A stretch of DNA of 64,000 nucleotides from Schlesneria sp. DSM 10557 (GTDB lineage Bacteria; Planctomycetota; Planctomycetia; Planctomycetales; Planctomycetaceae), in contig NZ_CP124747.1 of assembly GCF_041860085.1 (NCBI RefSeq), positions 2,542,001 to 2,606,000 on the forward strand, in the 5' to 3' direction. Of this stretch, positions 24,874 to 34,429 are shown piece after piece. Below the pieces are notes generated by a model. The model saw only the letters and a program-made list of their open reading frames with translations, searched no databases and had not been told where the DNA came from. Within the stretch, counting starts at the first letter, position 1. The number at the start of each line of letters is the position of its first letter. Both the position numbers and the translations under genes were made by a program.

Positions 24874-25860
24874 TTGAACACGGTACGCAAACCGATGCTG
24901 CTCGTCCTGTTGTGCTGCAGCGCAGCGGGGTGTGGGAACGAGCGAAGTAGCCCTCGCCCCGAAACTCCGACGCTGTCCCACGACGAAGTCCCCTCGGAGA
25001 AAGAGGGGGCTGTTAAAGAAGCAGAAGTGACCGGCGCCGTCACTCATGACGAGAACCAGTTGGCGGGGATCCATCGTCTCTTCAAAATTTCCGATCGGAT
25101 TTACTCCGGCAGTCAACCCGAGGGGGAAGCCGCTTTCGCCAGCCTGAAGAAACTGGGAATTCAAACCGTTGTCAGCGTCGATGGAGCGATTCCCCAGACT
25201 GAACTGGCTCACGCGCATGGGTTTCGGTACGTCCACATTCCCATCGGCTACGACGGCGTCCCCCGATCCGCCTGTGACTCGCTGACACGCGTCATGCGGG
25301 AACTGCAAGGGCCCGTGTACATTCACTGCCATCATGGCCGACACCGCGGTCCTGTGGCTGCGGCGGTCGCCTGGGTCGCTTCCGGTGACGCGACAAATCA
25401 GGAGGCCGTTGCGATTCTTGAGCAGGCAGGAACCAGCCGGAACTACTCAGGTCTGTGGCGTGATGTCGAAAATTTCCAGCCCGCCCCTGCCGAGGCCACT
25501 CTGCCGGAACTCGTAGAGACGGCCGAAGTCTCTTCGCTGGTCACATCCATGGTCGAAATTGATCTGCGGTTTGATCGCATCAAGGCCAGCAGGCAACGAG
25601 ACTGGAAGAGCCTGCCGGGTCAGCCCGCAGGGGAAATCGGGGAGGAAGCCGTACTGATTCAGGAAGCGTTTACCGAAACAAACCGGCATCTCAGCCAGGA
25701 CTTCGATGCGTCTTTCGCGGCGTTGCTGAAGGAGTCAGCCACTGCAGCGGGCGATCTGGTCGCTGCCCTGCAATCGGACACCTTTGACAAGGCGGAAGAG
25801 GCCTTTCAGCGGATCGAAAAAGCCTGCATGCAGTGTCACCGCCAGTATCGCGACCACTGA
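24874..25860 (+). CDS. Lipoprotein: tyrosine-phosphatase-like domain fused to cytochrome c'-like domain
   Basis: 328 residues using the TTG at 24874, which follows a good ribosome site (GAGGGA). This start gives a proper lipoprotein signal: basic NTVRKP, hydrophobic MLLVLLCC and a lipobox SAAGC with the lipidated Cys at 20. Residues 66-200 form a dual-specificity/tyrosine phosphatase-like domain (RIYSGSQPE, then the signature HCHHGRHR, Cys152 and Arg158, HCx5R). Residues 215-328 are helical and end with CMQCH (318-322), a heme c motif at the very C-terminus as in cytochrome c'. The protein should sit outside the cytoplasm, anchored to a membrane. A longer frame to 24679 exists but lacks a good start. 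Confidence 0.78.
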   Translation: MNTVRKPMLLVLLCCSAAGCGNERSSPRPETPTLSHDEVPSEKEGAVKEAEVTGAVTHDENQLAGIHRLFKISDRIYSGSQPEGEAAFASLKKLGIQTVVSVDGAIPQTELAHAHGFRYVHIPIGYDGVPRSACDSLTRVMRELQGPVYIHCHHGRHRGPVAAAVAWVASGDATNQEAVAILEQAGTSRNYSGLWRDVENFQPAPAEATLPELVETAEVSSLVTSMVEIDLRFDRIKASRQRDWKSLPGQPAGEIGEEAVLIQEAFTETNRHLSQDFDASFAALLKESATAAGDLVAALQSDTFDKAEEAFQRIEKACMQCHRQYRDH

Positions 25861-25940
25861 AGTTTCAACGCAGGACGACACCGAGTGATGGACGACCAAC
25901 CGAGTATGGAGGTGGCACTGCTCCTGCTGCGGCCAAGCGG

Positions 25941-25976
25941 GCCTTCAGGGGAGACCGGAAGGAGTCCCCTGAAGGC
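25941..25976. terminator. 12-bp stem-loop between convergent genes
   Basis: GCCTTCAGGGGA (25941-25952) and TCCCCTGAAGGC (25965-25976) are perfect complements with a 12-base loop. It lies between two genes that point at each other, where a bidirectional terminator is expected. No strong T run. Confidence 0.65.
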
Positions 25977-25994
25977 TGCTGTTATTGTTCACAT

Positions 25995-27269
25995 TTACGA
26001 TCGCAGGAAGGTCGATTCCTGTGGGGGCCGATAACGGATTTGAAGGTGGGGAGTCTCCAGCCGCTTCTGCCCCGATCCCAGCGAGCGTACCCCTGCTTCG
26101 ACGAGTCCCGTGGTGAGCAGAGTCCGCTCGATCGGTGTGGGTGACTTCCCCGTCATAAACGTCTCTTCCGCTTTCGCCATGAGTGACGCTGAGTAAACAA
26201 CGTTTGGCGTCGGGGGGAGATAGAACAGAGTCGAAAACGGCTGGGGCTCATTCTTCAGACGGGCCGCAAAGGTGAAGTCTCCCACCAGTCCATTCATCAG
26301 CAACATGGTCGCCTTCACACCGTCGGCATATTCGAACCGATAGGCAACGGGATCTTTGACCCACGCGCGGATCTGCTCGGCTGTGGGATACCGATGACTG
26401 AACGTTTCCGGCTGCGCCAGGGTTTGAGTCCTCGTCAGGCAGGCATCGAAAAGTTTGGGATCCCAGCCCCCATTCCCCCAACTCCCGGACTCCATCGCCT
26501 TCCAGAACGCATCACCCCGCAGGGCCTGCATCGCCACGACGCCCGTCTCGCCCCCACGCCGTCGTTCAGCCATACACTGGATCACTTCCAGAGCGTGAAA
26601 GTCGTAGCTGTCGATCCCCCCCATGGCGAGACACATCAGTTCTTCGACGTCTGAGTCAAGCGGAAGATCGACGTCCGGCATCCGCCAGGTGACCGGTAAC
26701 GACGAGCCGGCGCAAAAGGGAACTTTCAGCTCCCGAGCGATCTCGACCATCTCCCTGGCCCATTCCCAGTTCCACGAGAGATGTTTGTCGTTGAAAACGG
26801 GACGGACTTCCCCTTCGGCACGAAACACGTCCGTCGTCTGCTTGAAAAATTCGTAGCGGGGATATTTCGTCTGTTCGTACTCGGATTTCGGATACTTTCC
26901 GTGTTCTCCGATGATTAACACTGCGTCGACGGCCAGTTTGTCGCCGCCGCACCGCAAAGTCTCCGCAATCGTCGGGTAGATTTTGAAACCAAATACGTCC
27001 GCCCGACTCCGGCTGAGATCATTGTCAGGCTTCTGATCGACATACGCAGAGACGACATCCAGTGCCGGACGATGCCACTTCCCATTGATTGGATATCCGT
27101 GCAGAAATCGTTCGGCCATGTGCCACGCATGCGAATGAAATCGCCACTCCGTCGTGATCACGGCCAATCGCTTTCTCGGTCCGGAAGTGGGCTCTGCGGC
27201 GAAGCCGAGGGGGCTTCCCCCCATGAGTCCCAGGCCGAGAGCTCCGAGAAATGAGCGTCGTGAAAGCAT
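25995..27269 (-). CDS. Tat-exported protein of unknown function
   Basis: 424 residues from the ATG at 27269. The start gives a twin-arginine signal, SRRSFLG, followed by a glycine-rich hydrophobic stretch (ALGLGLMGGSPLG) and an A-x-A-type cleavage region. The mature part begins RKRLAVITTEWRFHSHAWHM and includes VDAVLIIGEHGKYP and GGIDSYDFHALEVIQCM. The early Rossmann-like alternation of strands and helices is suggestive of a dehydrogenase-like fold, but I see no clear dinucleotide motif. Tat export implies folding, possibly with a cofactor, before secretion. Common in planctomycetes without assigned function. Confidence 0.75.
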   Translation of the reverse strand: MLSRRSFLGALGLGLMGGSPLGFAAEPTSGPRKRLAVITTEWRFHSHAWHMAERFLHGYPINGKWHRPALDVVSAYVDQKPDNDLSRSRADVFGFKIYPTIAETLRCGGDKLAVDAVLIIGEHGKYPKSEYEQTKYPRYEFFKQTTDVFRAEGEVRPVFNDKHLSWNWEWAREMVEIARELKVPFCAGSSLPVTWRMPDVDLPLDSDVEELMCLAMGGIDSYDFHALEVIQCMAERRRGGETGVVAMQALRGDAFWKAMESGSWGNGGWDPKLFDACLTRTQTLAQPETFSHRYPTAEQIRAWVKDPVAYRFEYADGVKATMLLMNGLVGDFTFAARLKNEPQPFSTLFYLPPTPNVVYSASLMAKAEETFMTGKSPTPIERTLLTTGLVEAGVRSLGSGQKRLETPHLQIRYRPPQESTFLRS

Positions 27270-27641
27270 CAAATCTGTCCTTAGAATAGAGAACCGGGCC
27301 ATCGTGCCGGGAATGCAGTCAATTCTTCGAGCCGTGGAAGTCTTCAACGGTCAGTTCTTTGAAAAGAACGACGTCCCCACCCGAAGGTGGAAAACCTCCC
27401 TGAAGTTCAGTCAGACGCGATGAGCATTCGATTCTCGCTCCGTGTCGCAGTCTGACGAGCGGGCATCACAGATATAACAATACGTTGATGGTTGCAACAT
27501 CCCAGGCCACCCAAACTCGCCTCCTTCGGCTTTTCACTTCAGCACCAGAATCCCCGGTCGCCCGGGCATAGTGCTTGCTTACAGAGATTTCTGTCGCCAA
27601 AACCATTTTCCGGAGAAATCGTGCACACTTTCCGTGCTATT

Positions 27642-27660
27642 TTGCGTACAATCTACGCAA
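27642..27660. promoter_or_regulatory. Perfect inverted repeat TTGCGTA-N5-TACGCAA
   Basis: 7-bp half-sites with a 5-bp spacer, typical of a dimeric HTH regulator operator. It lies 26 bp before a minigene with a good ribosome site and 140 bp before the sigma-54 activator gene. Confidence 0.5.
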
Positions 27661-27686
27661 CAAATGCAGCAAGGAGAAAGCCTGGA

Positions 27687-27731
27687 ATGAAGGCAACTGC
27701 GCGACTGAAATTTAAAGAGAGAAAAAGTTAG
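27687..27731 (+). CDS. 14-residue ORF with strong ribosome site (minigene or gene remnant)
   Basis: ATG at 27687 preceded by AAGGAG at a good distance, coding MKATARLKFKERKS and then a stop. It is too short for a known family. The sequence could be the surviving 5' end of a longer gene, for example a small toxin-antitoxin component whose proteins often begin with a basic amphipathic strand of this kind. That identification is speculative. Confidence 0.3.
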   Translation: MKATARLKFKERKS

Positions 27732-27799
27732 GTCATGGCTCACTATCCCAGCAGAATGTTCGGCAGATGGGCATCACATTCCTTGAGGGTTGGTAAAGC

Positions 27800-28858
27800 A
27801 TGAGCATTGGTGGCAGTGGTAAAAACGGATCGGTGAGCCTGGACGGTATGATCGGCACCGGTCCTGCCATGACTGACGTCTATCGACTGACACGGCAGGT
27901 CGCGAGCACTTCGGCAACGGTTCTTCTCATGGGCCAGACAGGGACCGGAAAGGAATTGATTGCCCGTGCGCTGCATGAGCTAAGTCCCCGAGCTTCCGGA
28001 CCTTTCATTCGGGTCAACTGCGGAGCACTCAGTGAAAGTCTGCTCGAAAGCGAGCTGTTCGGACACGTGAAAGGGGCATTCACGAGCGCCCACGAGAATC
28101 GGACCGGCCGGTTTGAAGCGGCTCACGGGGGGACGATTTTTCTCGATGAAATCAACTCCATGAGCTACACACTGCAGGTCAAACTGCTGCGTGTCCTGCA
28201 GGAGCAGGAGTTTGAACGGGTCGGCGACACCAAGACCATTCGGGTGGATTGTCGCATCGTCGCCGCCACCAACCGGGATCTGCTGGACGAAATCGACGCA
28301 GATCGTTTTCGGGAAGACCTTTACTACCGATTAAACGTCGTCCCGATCTACCTCCCCCCCCTGCGCGACCGCCCGGAGGACATCGAGCCACTGACAACAT
28401 TCTTCGCGAAGAAGTATGCCATCGCCAATGGACGGCCGATTCCCAAAGTCCCGTCGGATGTGATCTCGATGCTTCAGTCCTATTCGTGGCCGGGAAATGT
28501 CCGCGAACTTCAGAATTACATCGAACGGGCAATTGTCCTGTGCACGACCGAAACGCTGACCATGGACCTGTTTCCACCCCACGTTCGCGGGCTCGCCCCC
28601 GTCCGGATCAGTCGTTCCAAGTCAGGCGGCATCCAGAAGATGTGTAGCGAACTCGTGACTCTGGGCCTGATGGAAGCGGGAGAAGAGGCCCAGGATATCC
28701 ATGACCGGATCGTCTCCCTGGTCGAGAAAGAAGTCCTGCTGCAGGTTCTCCGCACGTGCCAGGGAACTCAGACGAAAGCCGCCGTCAAACTGGGGATTAA
28801 CCGCAACACACTCCACAAGAAGATCGAAGACTACAACCTGCAGGGAGAGGCCCGGTAA
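27800..28858 (+). CDS. Sigma-54-dependent transcriptional activator without sensor domain
   Basis: 352 residues. The AAA+ sigma-54 interaction domain begins almost at the N-terminus: Walker A GQTGTGKE (45-52), loop 1 motif GAFTSA (92-97), Walker B GTIFLDEI (111-118) and the [11 protein letters not shown] sensor/arginine-finger region (170-180). A Fis-type helix-turn-helix at the C-terminus has [20 protein letters not shown]. There is no receiver, GAF or other input domain, so activity must be controlled by partners or by expression, as in PspF. The usual GAFTGA that touches sigma-54 reads GAFTSA. The ribosome site GAGGG precedes the ATG at 27800. Targets are unknown. Confidence 0.92.
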   Translation: MSIGGSGKNGSVSLDGMIGTGPAMTDVYRLTRQVASTSATVLLMGQTGTGKELIARALHELSPRASGPFIRVNCGALSESLLESELFGHVKGAFTSAHENRTGRFEAAHGGTIFLDEINSMSYTLQVKLLRVLQEQEFERVGDTKTIRVDCRIVAATNRDLLDEIDADRFREDLYYRLNVVPIYLPPLRDRPEDIEPLTTFFAKKYAIANGRPIPKVPSDVISMLQSYSWPGNVRELQNYIERAIVLCTTETLTMDLFPPHVRGLAPVRISRSKSGGIQKMCSELVTLGLMEAGEEAQDIHDRIVSLVEKEVLLQVLRTCQGTQTKAAVKLGINRNTLHKKIEDYNLQGEAR

Positions 28859-29382
28859 CTGAGGAGCCTCGTTCCTCCCCGCGAATCTGTGGCCTGAAGC
28901 TCGCCGGTGTCGGACATTTCCCAAGACGATGCATCGTCCCGATGAAATCTTCGGGTCGAATGCCGATCTGTCGAAACTCCCTGCGACGCAGTGGCTTGCC
29001 ATCCCTGGTGCCTTATCTTGGTGCGGAACGGCGTGCTGCCGGACCGAGGAGTGTCACTCGGGGGCCTGCGAACGCTTATGGCTGACGTGATCTCAAGGAG
29101 GTCTTAGCCGACTTCTCCAGTCCCCACACGCCATAACTCCTTCTCCTCCGCTGTTTTAGCCACTCAGGCCTTACTGCACCCCCGGCTCCTCCACCACCTG
29201 TATCGGTTTCTTAAAACCCCTCACCCGTCCATCTATCCATGCTGATGTATCTGCCCTGTCAGCCCGGAATCGTCTACACTGGGGCGGAGACGGATCAACG
29301 GGGTTTGTTACAATTCCTCTCCCTGAGACGCTGGAGCTGGTCGCTGCGAGATCTGGGTGGGGAATCCTTTACGGAGTTGCTG
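28859..29382. other. Intergenic region, nothing recognised
   Basis: About 520 bp before the PSCyt1 gene. ORFs here are short or antisense to the activator gene. No clear promoter or terminator seen by eye. Confidence 0.45.
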
Positions 29383-32300
29383 ATGAGACTGTTCGTCAGA
29401 ATGTTCCTGATGTGGGTGACGTGTCTTGTCTCCCCTTGTATCTCGAGCGGGATGGCCAATGAGACACCCTCCTTCTCGGAAGAGTCATTGGACTTCTTCG
29501 AGAAGGAAGTGCGCCCTCTGCTGGTCAAGCGGTGCTATGAATGTCACTCCTCGGACCAGACCTCTCCCCGAGGAGGTCTGACGCTGGACTCACGAACCGG
29601 AGTGTTGACGGGAGGAGACACCGGTCCCGCCGTCGTCCTCGAGAAGCCGGCGGAAAGCCTGTTTCTTTCCTCCATCAATTACGGGGATCTCTACCAGATG
29701 CCCCCGAAATCAAAACTCCCCGCCGAAGAAATCGAGATTCTCACAAAATGGGTGGAACTGGGACTCCCCTGGCCCCCGGAATCGGCTTCCGGAACGGGCG
29801 TCGCAAAACCCTTCAACATTGTCGAGCGAAAGGCAGCTCACTGGTGCTGGCAACCTGTCACGGCACCACCCTTGCCCGACACCGGCGCATCAAACTGGCC
29901 CCTGACGGATACCGACAGGTTCATCCTTGCCAAGCTTCAGTCGCGCGGGTTGAGCCCTGCTCCCTCTGCCGAAAAACGAACGTTGCTGCGCCGGATCTAC
30001 TTCGACCTGATCGGACTTCCCCCCTCGCCAGAAGAGGTCGAACAGTTTGTTCAGGACAGTCGACCCAACGCACTCGAACTTGTCGTTGATCGCCTGCTGG
30101 ATTCCGCCCACTTTGGCGAGCGCTGGGGACGGCACTGGCTCGATCTTGCCCGGTTTGCGGAAACGCGCGGCCATGAGTTTGAGCCGATCATCCCGAATGC
30201 CTGGCAGTACCGCGACTACGTCATTCGAGCATTCAATGCCGACGTCCCCTATGATCGCTTTCTCACGGAACAAATCGCAGGAGACTTGATCGCCCCCCGC
30301 TGGCGGGCGACCAGTCCCTCTCCCTCAGCAAGCGAACAACCGATCAACGAATCCGTCCTGGGGACCGGGTTCTGGTTTTTGGGGGAAGAGGTCCATTCAC
30401 CCGTCGATATCCGTAAGGACGAAACCGATCGGATCGATAACCGACTGGACGTTCTCACGAAGACGTTCCTGGGCCTGACCGTTGCGTGTGCCCGCTGCCA
30501 CGATCACAAATTCGATGCAATCTCTCAAAAGGACTATTACGCCCTCGCCGGCTTCGCCCTGAGCGGAAGCTATCGACAAGTGCGTGTCGATACAGAGCAA
30601 CAGCATCGACGGATCGCTCAGACTCTGGATGAACGCCGATCCCGCTCGCGTCAGCAGGTCGCACAGGATCTGGTGACACTGACTCGACCGGCCCTCGATC
30701 ATCTCGACCGCTCTCTGCTGGCCGCACTTCGCACAATTGACGCCGGTTTCTCCAGCAAACTGGCCCCGGGAGCAGACCCTGGCAGCTTGCCTGACTTTGA
30801 TCTGGTCAAGCGAACCGCCTCTGAGACGCAACTTGACCCGAGGATTTTGGCAGGCTGGTGCGCCGAACTGATCGTGGCCCGCGATGACGCGCGCCATCCC
30901 CTGCATGGACTCACCACTGCCAACCCGTTGGCAACCACCAGCGGCGCCGGCGATGCGCCCGTCTCGTCAGCCCCTGCCGGTACGACCGCCGGTCCTCACC
31001 CGAATCATGAGCTGATCGTCGACTTCGGCGACCCTGCAATCAAAACCGCCCCTCAGGACGGTGTCTCGTTCGGGCTGAAGCCACAACCACGTGGTCGGTT
31101 GGTGCTCCCCACCGCAGCTCAATCTCATCCCTTCCACATTGATACAGTGGGGGGGTGGAATCGGGATTTGTTCTGGAAAGAGATCCGACTCTCAAACGGA
31201 ACCGAAGTCGATAATGGGACTTTGGGAGCATGGCAGCAGTATGGACGCATGGTACGAACGCCCGAATTTTCGCTGCAGAAGCGAAATCTCTGGTACCTCG
31301 TCCGGGGTTCCGTTCGGGCCTACGCAGCCGTCAACTCGCATCTGATTGTCGTCGGCCCGCTCCACGGTGGTCTCTTGCGGGAATATAAACACGCCGACAA
31401 CGAGTGGCACTGGGTTTCACACGATCTGTCGCTCTACCCCGGCCATCGCATGCATATTGAGTTCTCACCCGCCGATGACGGCCCGCTCACAATCGCGATG
31501 GTGGTGGCAAGCGATGACGCTCCCAAGTTGCCGGAACCTCCCTTTTTTCATCGCGGGGTCCTGACAACAGCCGGTCAGCCTGTGGCTGAACGAGTTGCCG
31601 CCTACGCGGAAGAGTTTCGAGTGGCGGCAAGACTGCTCGCCAAAGAAGCCAGGGGCCCTGAATCCGATTCGGCTTCGACCGACAAAGACGTTGACGCTAG
31701 CCGTTACGCCCCGCTCGCGAACTGGCTGGTAACACACCTCAGCCTCTTCGCCCCTCAAGATTCGTTGTCGCTGGTTCACGTAAGTGATGACTCTACCGCC
31801 GAAGCAGAGCTGGCGAAGAACGTTCGCTGGGAATCCGGCCTGGCGCCCGCCATGCTGGAAGGAAACGGGGTGGACGAATACCTGCTGGTTCGGGGAAATT
31901 CCAGTAACCCGAAAGATCTGGTCCCACGCCGTTTTCTTGAAGCGTTACAACCACACGATCTGCCTGCGTCTCAATCAACATCCCTCTCGGGAAGCGGTCG
32001 ACTGGAACTGGCTCGGGAGATTCTCGACAGCCCGCTGGCAGCGCGGGTCGCTGTGAATCGTATCTGGCACCACCTGTTCGGCAGAGGACTTGTTCCTTCG
32101 GTCGATAATTTCGGAGTGCTGGGACTTCCCCCGACGCACCCTGAACTGCTTGACTATCTCGCCGATCAATTCGTCCGAAACGGCTGGTCGACTAAGGGAA
32201 TGATCCGTTCCCTGATCCTCAGTCGGACGTATCAGATGTCAAGCCGCCCGACGGATGCGGATGCGCTCGACCCCAATAATGAATTGTGGCACCGGATGGC

Positions 32301-32850
32301 CATTCGCCGCCTTCAGGGGGAGGTCATTCGGGACTCGCTGCTGGCCGTGTCCGGTCGGCTCGACCCGACTTTGTACGGACCCAGTGTGCCGATTCATCTG
32401 ACCGAATTCATGCAGGGTCGGGGTCGTCCCGGAATGAGTGGCCCGCTGGACGGTAACGGCCGCCGCAGCATTTATATCTCGGTTCGCCGGAATTTCCTGT
32501 CGCCGATGATGCTCGCATTCGATACGCCATCCCCCTTCTCGACCGTTGGTCGACGAACAGTCTCGAACGTACCTGCACAAGCCTTGATCCTCATGAACGA
32601 TCCGTTCGTGATTGAACAGGCTCACCTCTGGGCCGGACGACTGCTCGCCGAGGAAAGTGCCACGACGCGGCAACGGCTGGATCGACTTTATCAAATGGCG
32701 TTTGCTCGCCTCCCCTCCGAGTCCGAAGCGGCCGAGGCGGCCGCGTTTCTGGAGTCACAGGGTGCGGCTCAACCAGAAAACCAACGGCAGGCGTGGAGCC
32801 ATCTGTGCCATGTGATGTTCAACGTCAAAGAATTTGTCTACATCGATTGA
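29383..32850 (+). CDS. PSCyt1/DUF1549/DUF1553 cytochrome protein
   Basis: 1155 residues from the ATG at 29383, chosen because it has GGAG at the right distance and gives a signal peptide (MRLFVRMFLMWVTCLVS). The frame opens earlier at 29239. PSCyt1 heme motif CYECH is at residues 51-55. DUF1549 follows with GERWGRHWLDLARFAETRGH and CARCHDHKFD (second CxxCH). A long middle region contains a jelly-roll-like segment. DUF1553 is at the C-terminus with NRIWHHLFGRGLVPSVDNFG and RRSIYISVRRNFLSPMMLAF. It is secreted; c-type heme is expected. The DUF1501 gene follows 8 bp downstream, the standard pairing. Physiological role is unproven. Confidence 0.93.
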   Translation: MRLFVRMFLMWVTCLVSPCISSGMANETPSFSEESLDFFEKEVRPLLVKRCYECHSSDQTSPRGGLTLDSRTGVLTGGDTGPAVVLEKPAESLFLSSINYGDLYQMPPKSKLPAEEIEILTKWVELGLPWPPESASGTGVAKPFNIVERKAAHWCWQPVTAPPLPDTGASNWPLTDTDRFILAKLQSRGLSPAPSAEKRTLLRRIYFDLIGLPPSPEEVEQFVQDSRPNALELVVDRLLDSAHFGERWGRHWLDLARFAETRGHEFEPIIPNAWQYRDYVIRAFNADVPYDRFLTEQIAGDLIAPRWRATSPSPSASEQPINESVLGTGFWFLGEEVHSPVDIRKDETDRIDNRLDVLTKTFLGLTVACARCHDHKFDAISQKDYYALAGFALSGSYRQVRVDTEQQHRRIAQTLDERRSRSRQQVAQDLVTLTRPALDHLDRSLLAALRTIDAGFSSKLAPGADPGSLPDFDLVKRTASETQLDPRILAGWCAELIVARDDARHPLHGLTTANPLATTSGAGDAPVSSAPAGTTAGPHPNHELIVDFGDPAIKTAPQDGVSFGLKPQPRGRLVLPTAAQSHPFHIDTVGGWNRDLFWKEIRLSNGTEVDNGTLGAWQQYGRMVRTPEFSLQKRNLWYLVRGSVRAYAAVNSHLIVVGPLHGGLLREYKHADNEWHWVSHDLSLYPGHRMHIEFSPADDGPLTIAMVVASDDAPKLPEPPFFHRGVLTTAGQPVAERVAAYAEEFRVAARLLAKEARGPESDSASTDKDVDASRYAPLANWLVTHLSLFAPQDSLSLVHVSDDSTAEAELAKNVRWESGLAPAMLEGNGVDEYLLVRGNSSNPKDLVPRRFLEALQPHDLPASQSTSLSGSGRLELAREILDSPLAARVAVNRIWHHLFGRGLVPSVDNFGVLGLPPTHPELLDYLADQFVRNGWSTKGMIRSLILSRTYQMSSRPTDADALDPNNELWHRMAIRRLQGEVIRDSLLAVSGRLDPTLYGPSVPIHLTEFMQGRGRPGMSGPLDGNGRRSIYISVRRNFLSPMMLAFDTPSPFSTVGRRTVSNVPAQALILMNDPFVIEQAHLWAGRLLAEESATTRQRLDRLYQMAFARLPSESEAAEAAAFLESQGAAQPENQRQAWSHLCHVMFNVKEFVYID

Positions 32851-32858
32851 GAGGCACC

Positions 32859-34301
32859 ATGTTTCCCTGCCAGCGTTATCTCGCACAACCCGTTTCCCGG
32901 CGCGAGCTGCTATCGCAATCGGCCCACGGCTTCGGCGCAGTCGCTCTGTCGAGCATGCTTGCCCGAAACCAGACGGCTCACGCAGCGACGGCCACCAGCA
33001 ACGGACTGGCCGCTCAGTTGACTCACTATCCGGCCAAAGCGCGGAACGTGATCTTTCTGTATATGGACGGCGGTCCGTCACAGGTCGATACGTTCGATCC
33101 AAAACCGATGCTCGAAAAGTACGATGGACGATCCCCTCATGAAGTGATTGGCAAGGTCGAACCAACCCAGTTCGCCAACGTCGGCAAGATCCTGAAGTCG
33201 GCGTGGAAATTCCGGCAGTACGGCCAGTCGGGAATCCCCATCAGCGACCTGTTTCCGCATATTGCGACGTGCGCCGACGATCTGGCGGTTGTTCGATCGA
33301 TGGTCGCCCCCTTTTCAGAACACACGTTCGCAAACTACTTCCTGCACACGGGACATGGTCAGCAGGGTCGCCCCAGCCACGGCGCATGGATCAGCTACGG
33401 ACTCGGCTCCGAGTGCGACGATCTTCCTGCCTTCGTAATCCTCAATGGAGGGCTGATTCCACCCGGGGGGATGGATTGCTTCGGAAGCGGATTCCTTCCC
33501 GCAGCCTACCAGGGCTCCGTCTTCACCTCAGGTGAAGCACCCGTCGCCAATATCAGACCGAGCGAGCAAACGCGCGGGCTGCAGGCAGACAAACTCGCCC
33601 TGATGAAACGACTGGACGAGGGGCGACTTCAACAGCTCGGCCGTGTTGACGCCCTGGAATCGGCAATCGCCAATTACGAACTCGCCGCCCGTATGCAGAC
33701 GGCGGTGCCCGAACTGATGGACCTGCACGAAGAATCTGCATCGACACACGAAGCCTACGGCCTGAATGACGAGTTTCCCAACACGCGAACCTACGGTCGA
33801 CTCTGCCTGGTCGCGCGACGCCTCGTCGAACGGGGCGTCCGCTTCATCGAGTTAACCTGCCCCGCAGGCAACGGGGACCGATGGGACCAGCATTCCAGCT
33901 TGATCGATGGACACACGAAGAACGCACGTTCGGTCGATAAGCCGATCGCGGCGCTAATCCAGGATCTGAAACAACGGGGTCTGCTCGACGAGACACTCAT
34001 TGTCTGGTGCGGTGAGTTCGGACGCACCCCCTTCGCACAGGGAAGCGACGGACGTGACCATAACCCCTACGGCTTCTCGATCTGGCTGGCGGGAGGAGGA
34101 ATCCAGGGAGGAGTCATCCATGGCGCGACCGATGATTTCGGCTATCGCGCGGTCGAAAACAAGGTCGAGATCCACGACCTGCACGCCACGATGCTGCACC
34201 TGCTGGGCGTCGATCACACGCGGCAAACATTCCGTTTCGGTGGACGAGATATGAGACTCACCGACGTTCACGGCCACATCGTGAAAGAGATCCTGAGCTG
34301 A
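32859..34301 (+). CDS. DUF1501 protein (alkaline-phosphatase/sulfatase-like fold), Tat-type signal
   Basis: 480 residues from the ATG at 32859, 8 bp after the PSCyt1 stop with GAGG as ribosome site. The N-terminus has a twin-arginine-like PVSRRELLSQ followed by a hydrophobic stretch. DUF1501 landmarks are NVIFLYMDGGPSQVDTFDPK, the SDLFPHIATCADDLAVVRSM region, TLIVWCGEFGRTPFAQ and GRDHNPYGFSIWLAGGG, near the C-terminus HATMLHLLGVDH. The family is distantly related to sulfatases and phosphatases. Always paired with PSCyt1 proteins; probably acts with the upstream product outside the cytoplasm. Confidence 0.93.
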   Translation: MFPCQRYLAQPVSRRELLSQSAHGFGAVALSSMLARNQTAHAATATSNGLAAQLTHYPAKARNVIFLYMDGGPSQVDTFDPKPMLEKYDGRSPHEVIGKVEPTQFANVGKILKSAWKFRQYGQSGIPISDLFPHIATCADDLAVVRSMVAPFSEHTFANYFLHTGHGQQGRPSHGAWISYGLGSECDDLPAFVILNGGLIPPGGMDCFGSGFLPAAYQGSVFTSGEAPVANIRPSEQTRGLQADKLALMKRLDEGRLQQLGRVDALESAIANYELAARMQTAVPELMDLHEESASTHEAYGLNDEFPNTRTYGRLCLVARRLVERGVRFIELTCPAGNGDRWDQHSSLIDGHTKNARSVDKPIAALIQDLKQRGLLDETLIVWCGEFGRTPFAQGSDGRDHNPYGFSIWLAGGGIQGGVIHGATDDFGYRAVENKVEIHDLHATMLHLLGVDHTRQTFRFGGRDMRLTDVHGHIVKEILS

Positions 34302-34429
34302 GACACCCCACCCCAGACCGTCAATAATGACGAATCGGGGCGAGGAAAAGAGACACTTGCCCCTCTTCATTATCAGGGAGTTATTAGACAGGGACTGTCC
34401 CTGCCGGATCGGCGAGCCGCCCCCCTCGG
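34302..34429. other. Convergent intergenic region with palindrome
   Basis: CAGGGACTGTCCCTG (34389-34403) is a near-perfect 15-bp palindrome between two converging genes and may act as a small bidirectional terminator. Confidence 0.4.

Larger units (their letters stand above)
27270..27799. other. Intergenic region with palindrome and minigene
   Basis: About 530 bp between a minus-strand and a plus-strand gene. It contains the palindrome TTGCGTA-N5-TACGCAA (27642-27660), a strong ribosome site and a 14-codon ORF (27687-27731). No other gene is seen. Confidence 0.5.

Noticed and set aside
27740-27800. Sigma-54 promoter (GG-N10-GC) in front of the sigma-54 activator
   Set aside because: Candidate GG boxes lack a GC at the required distance.
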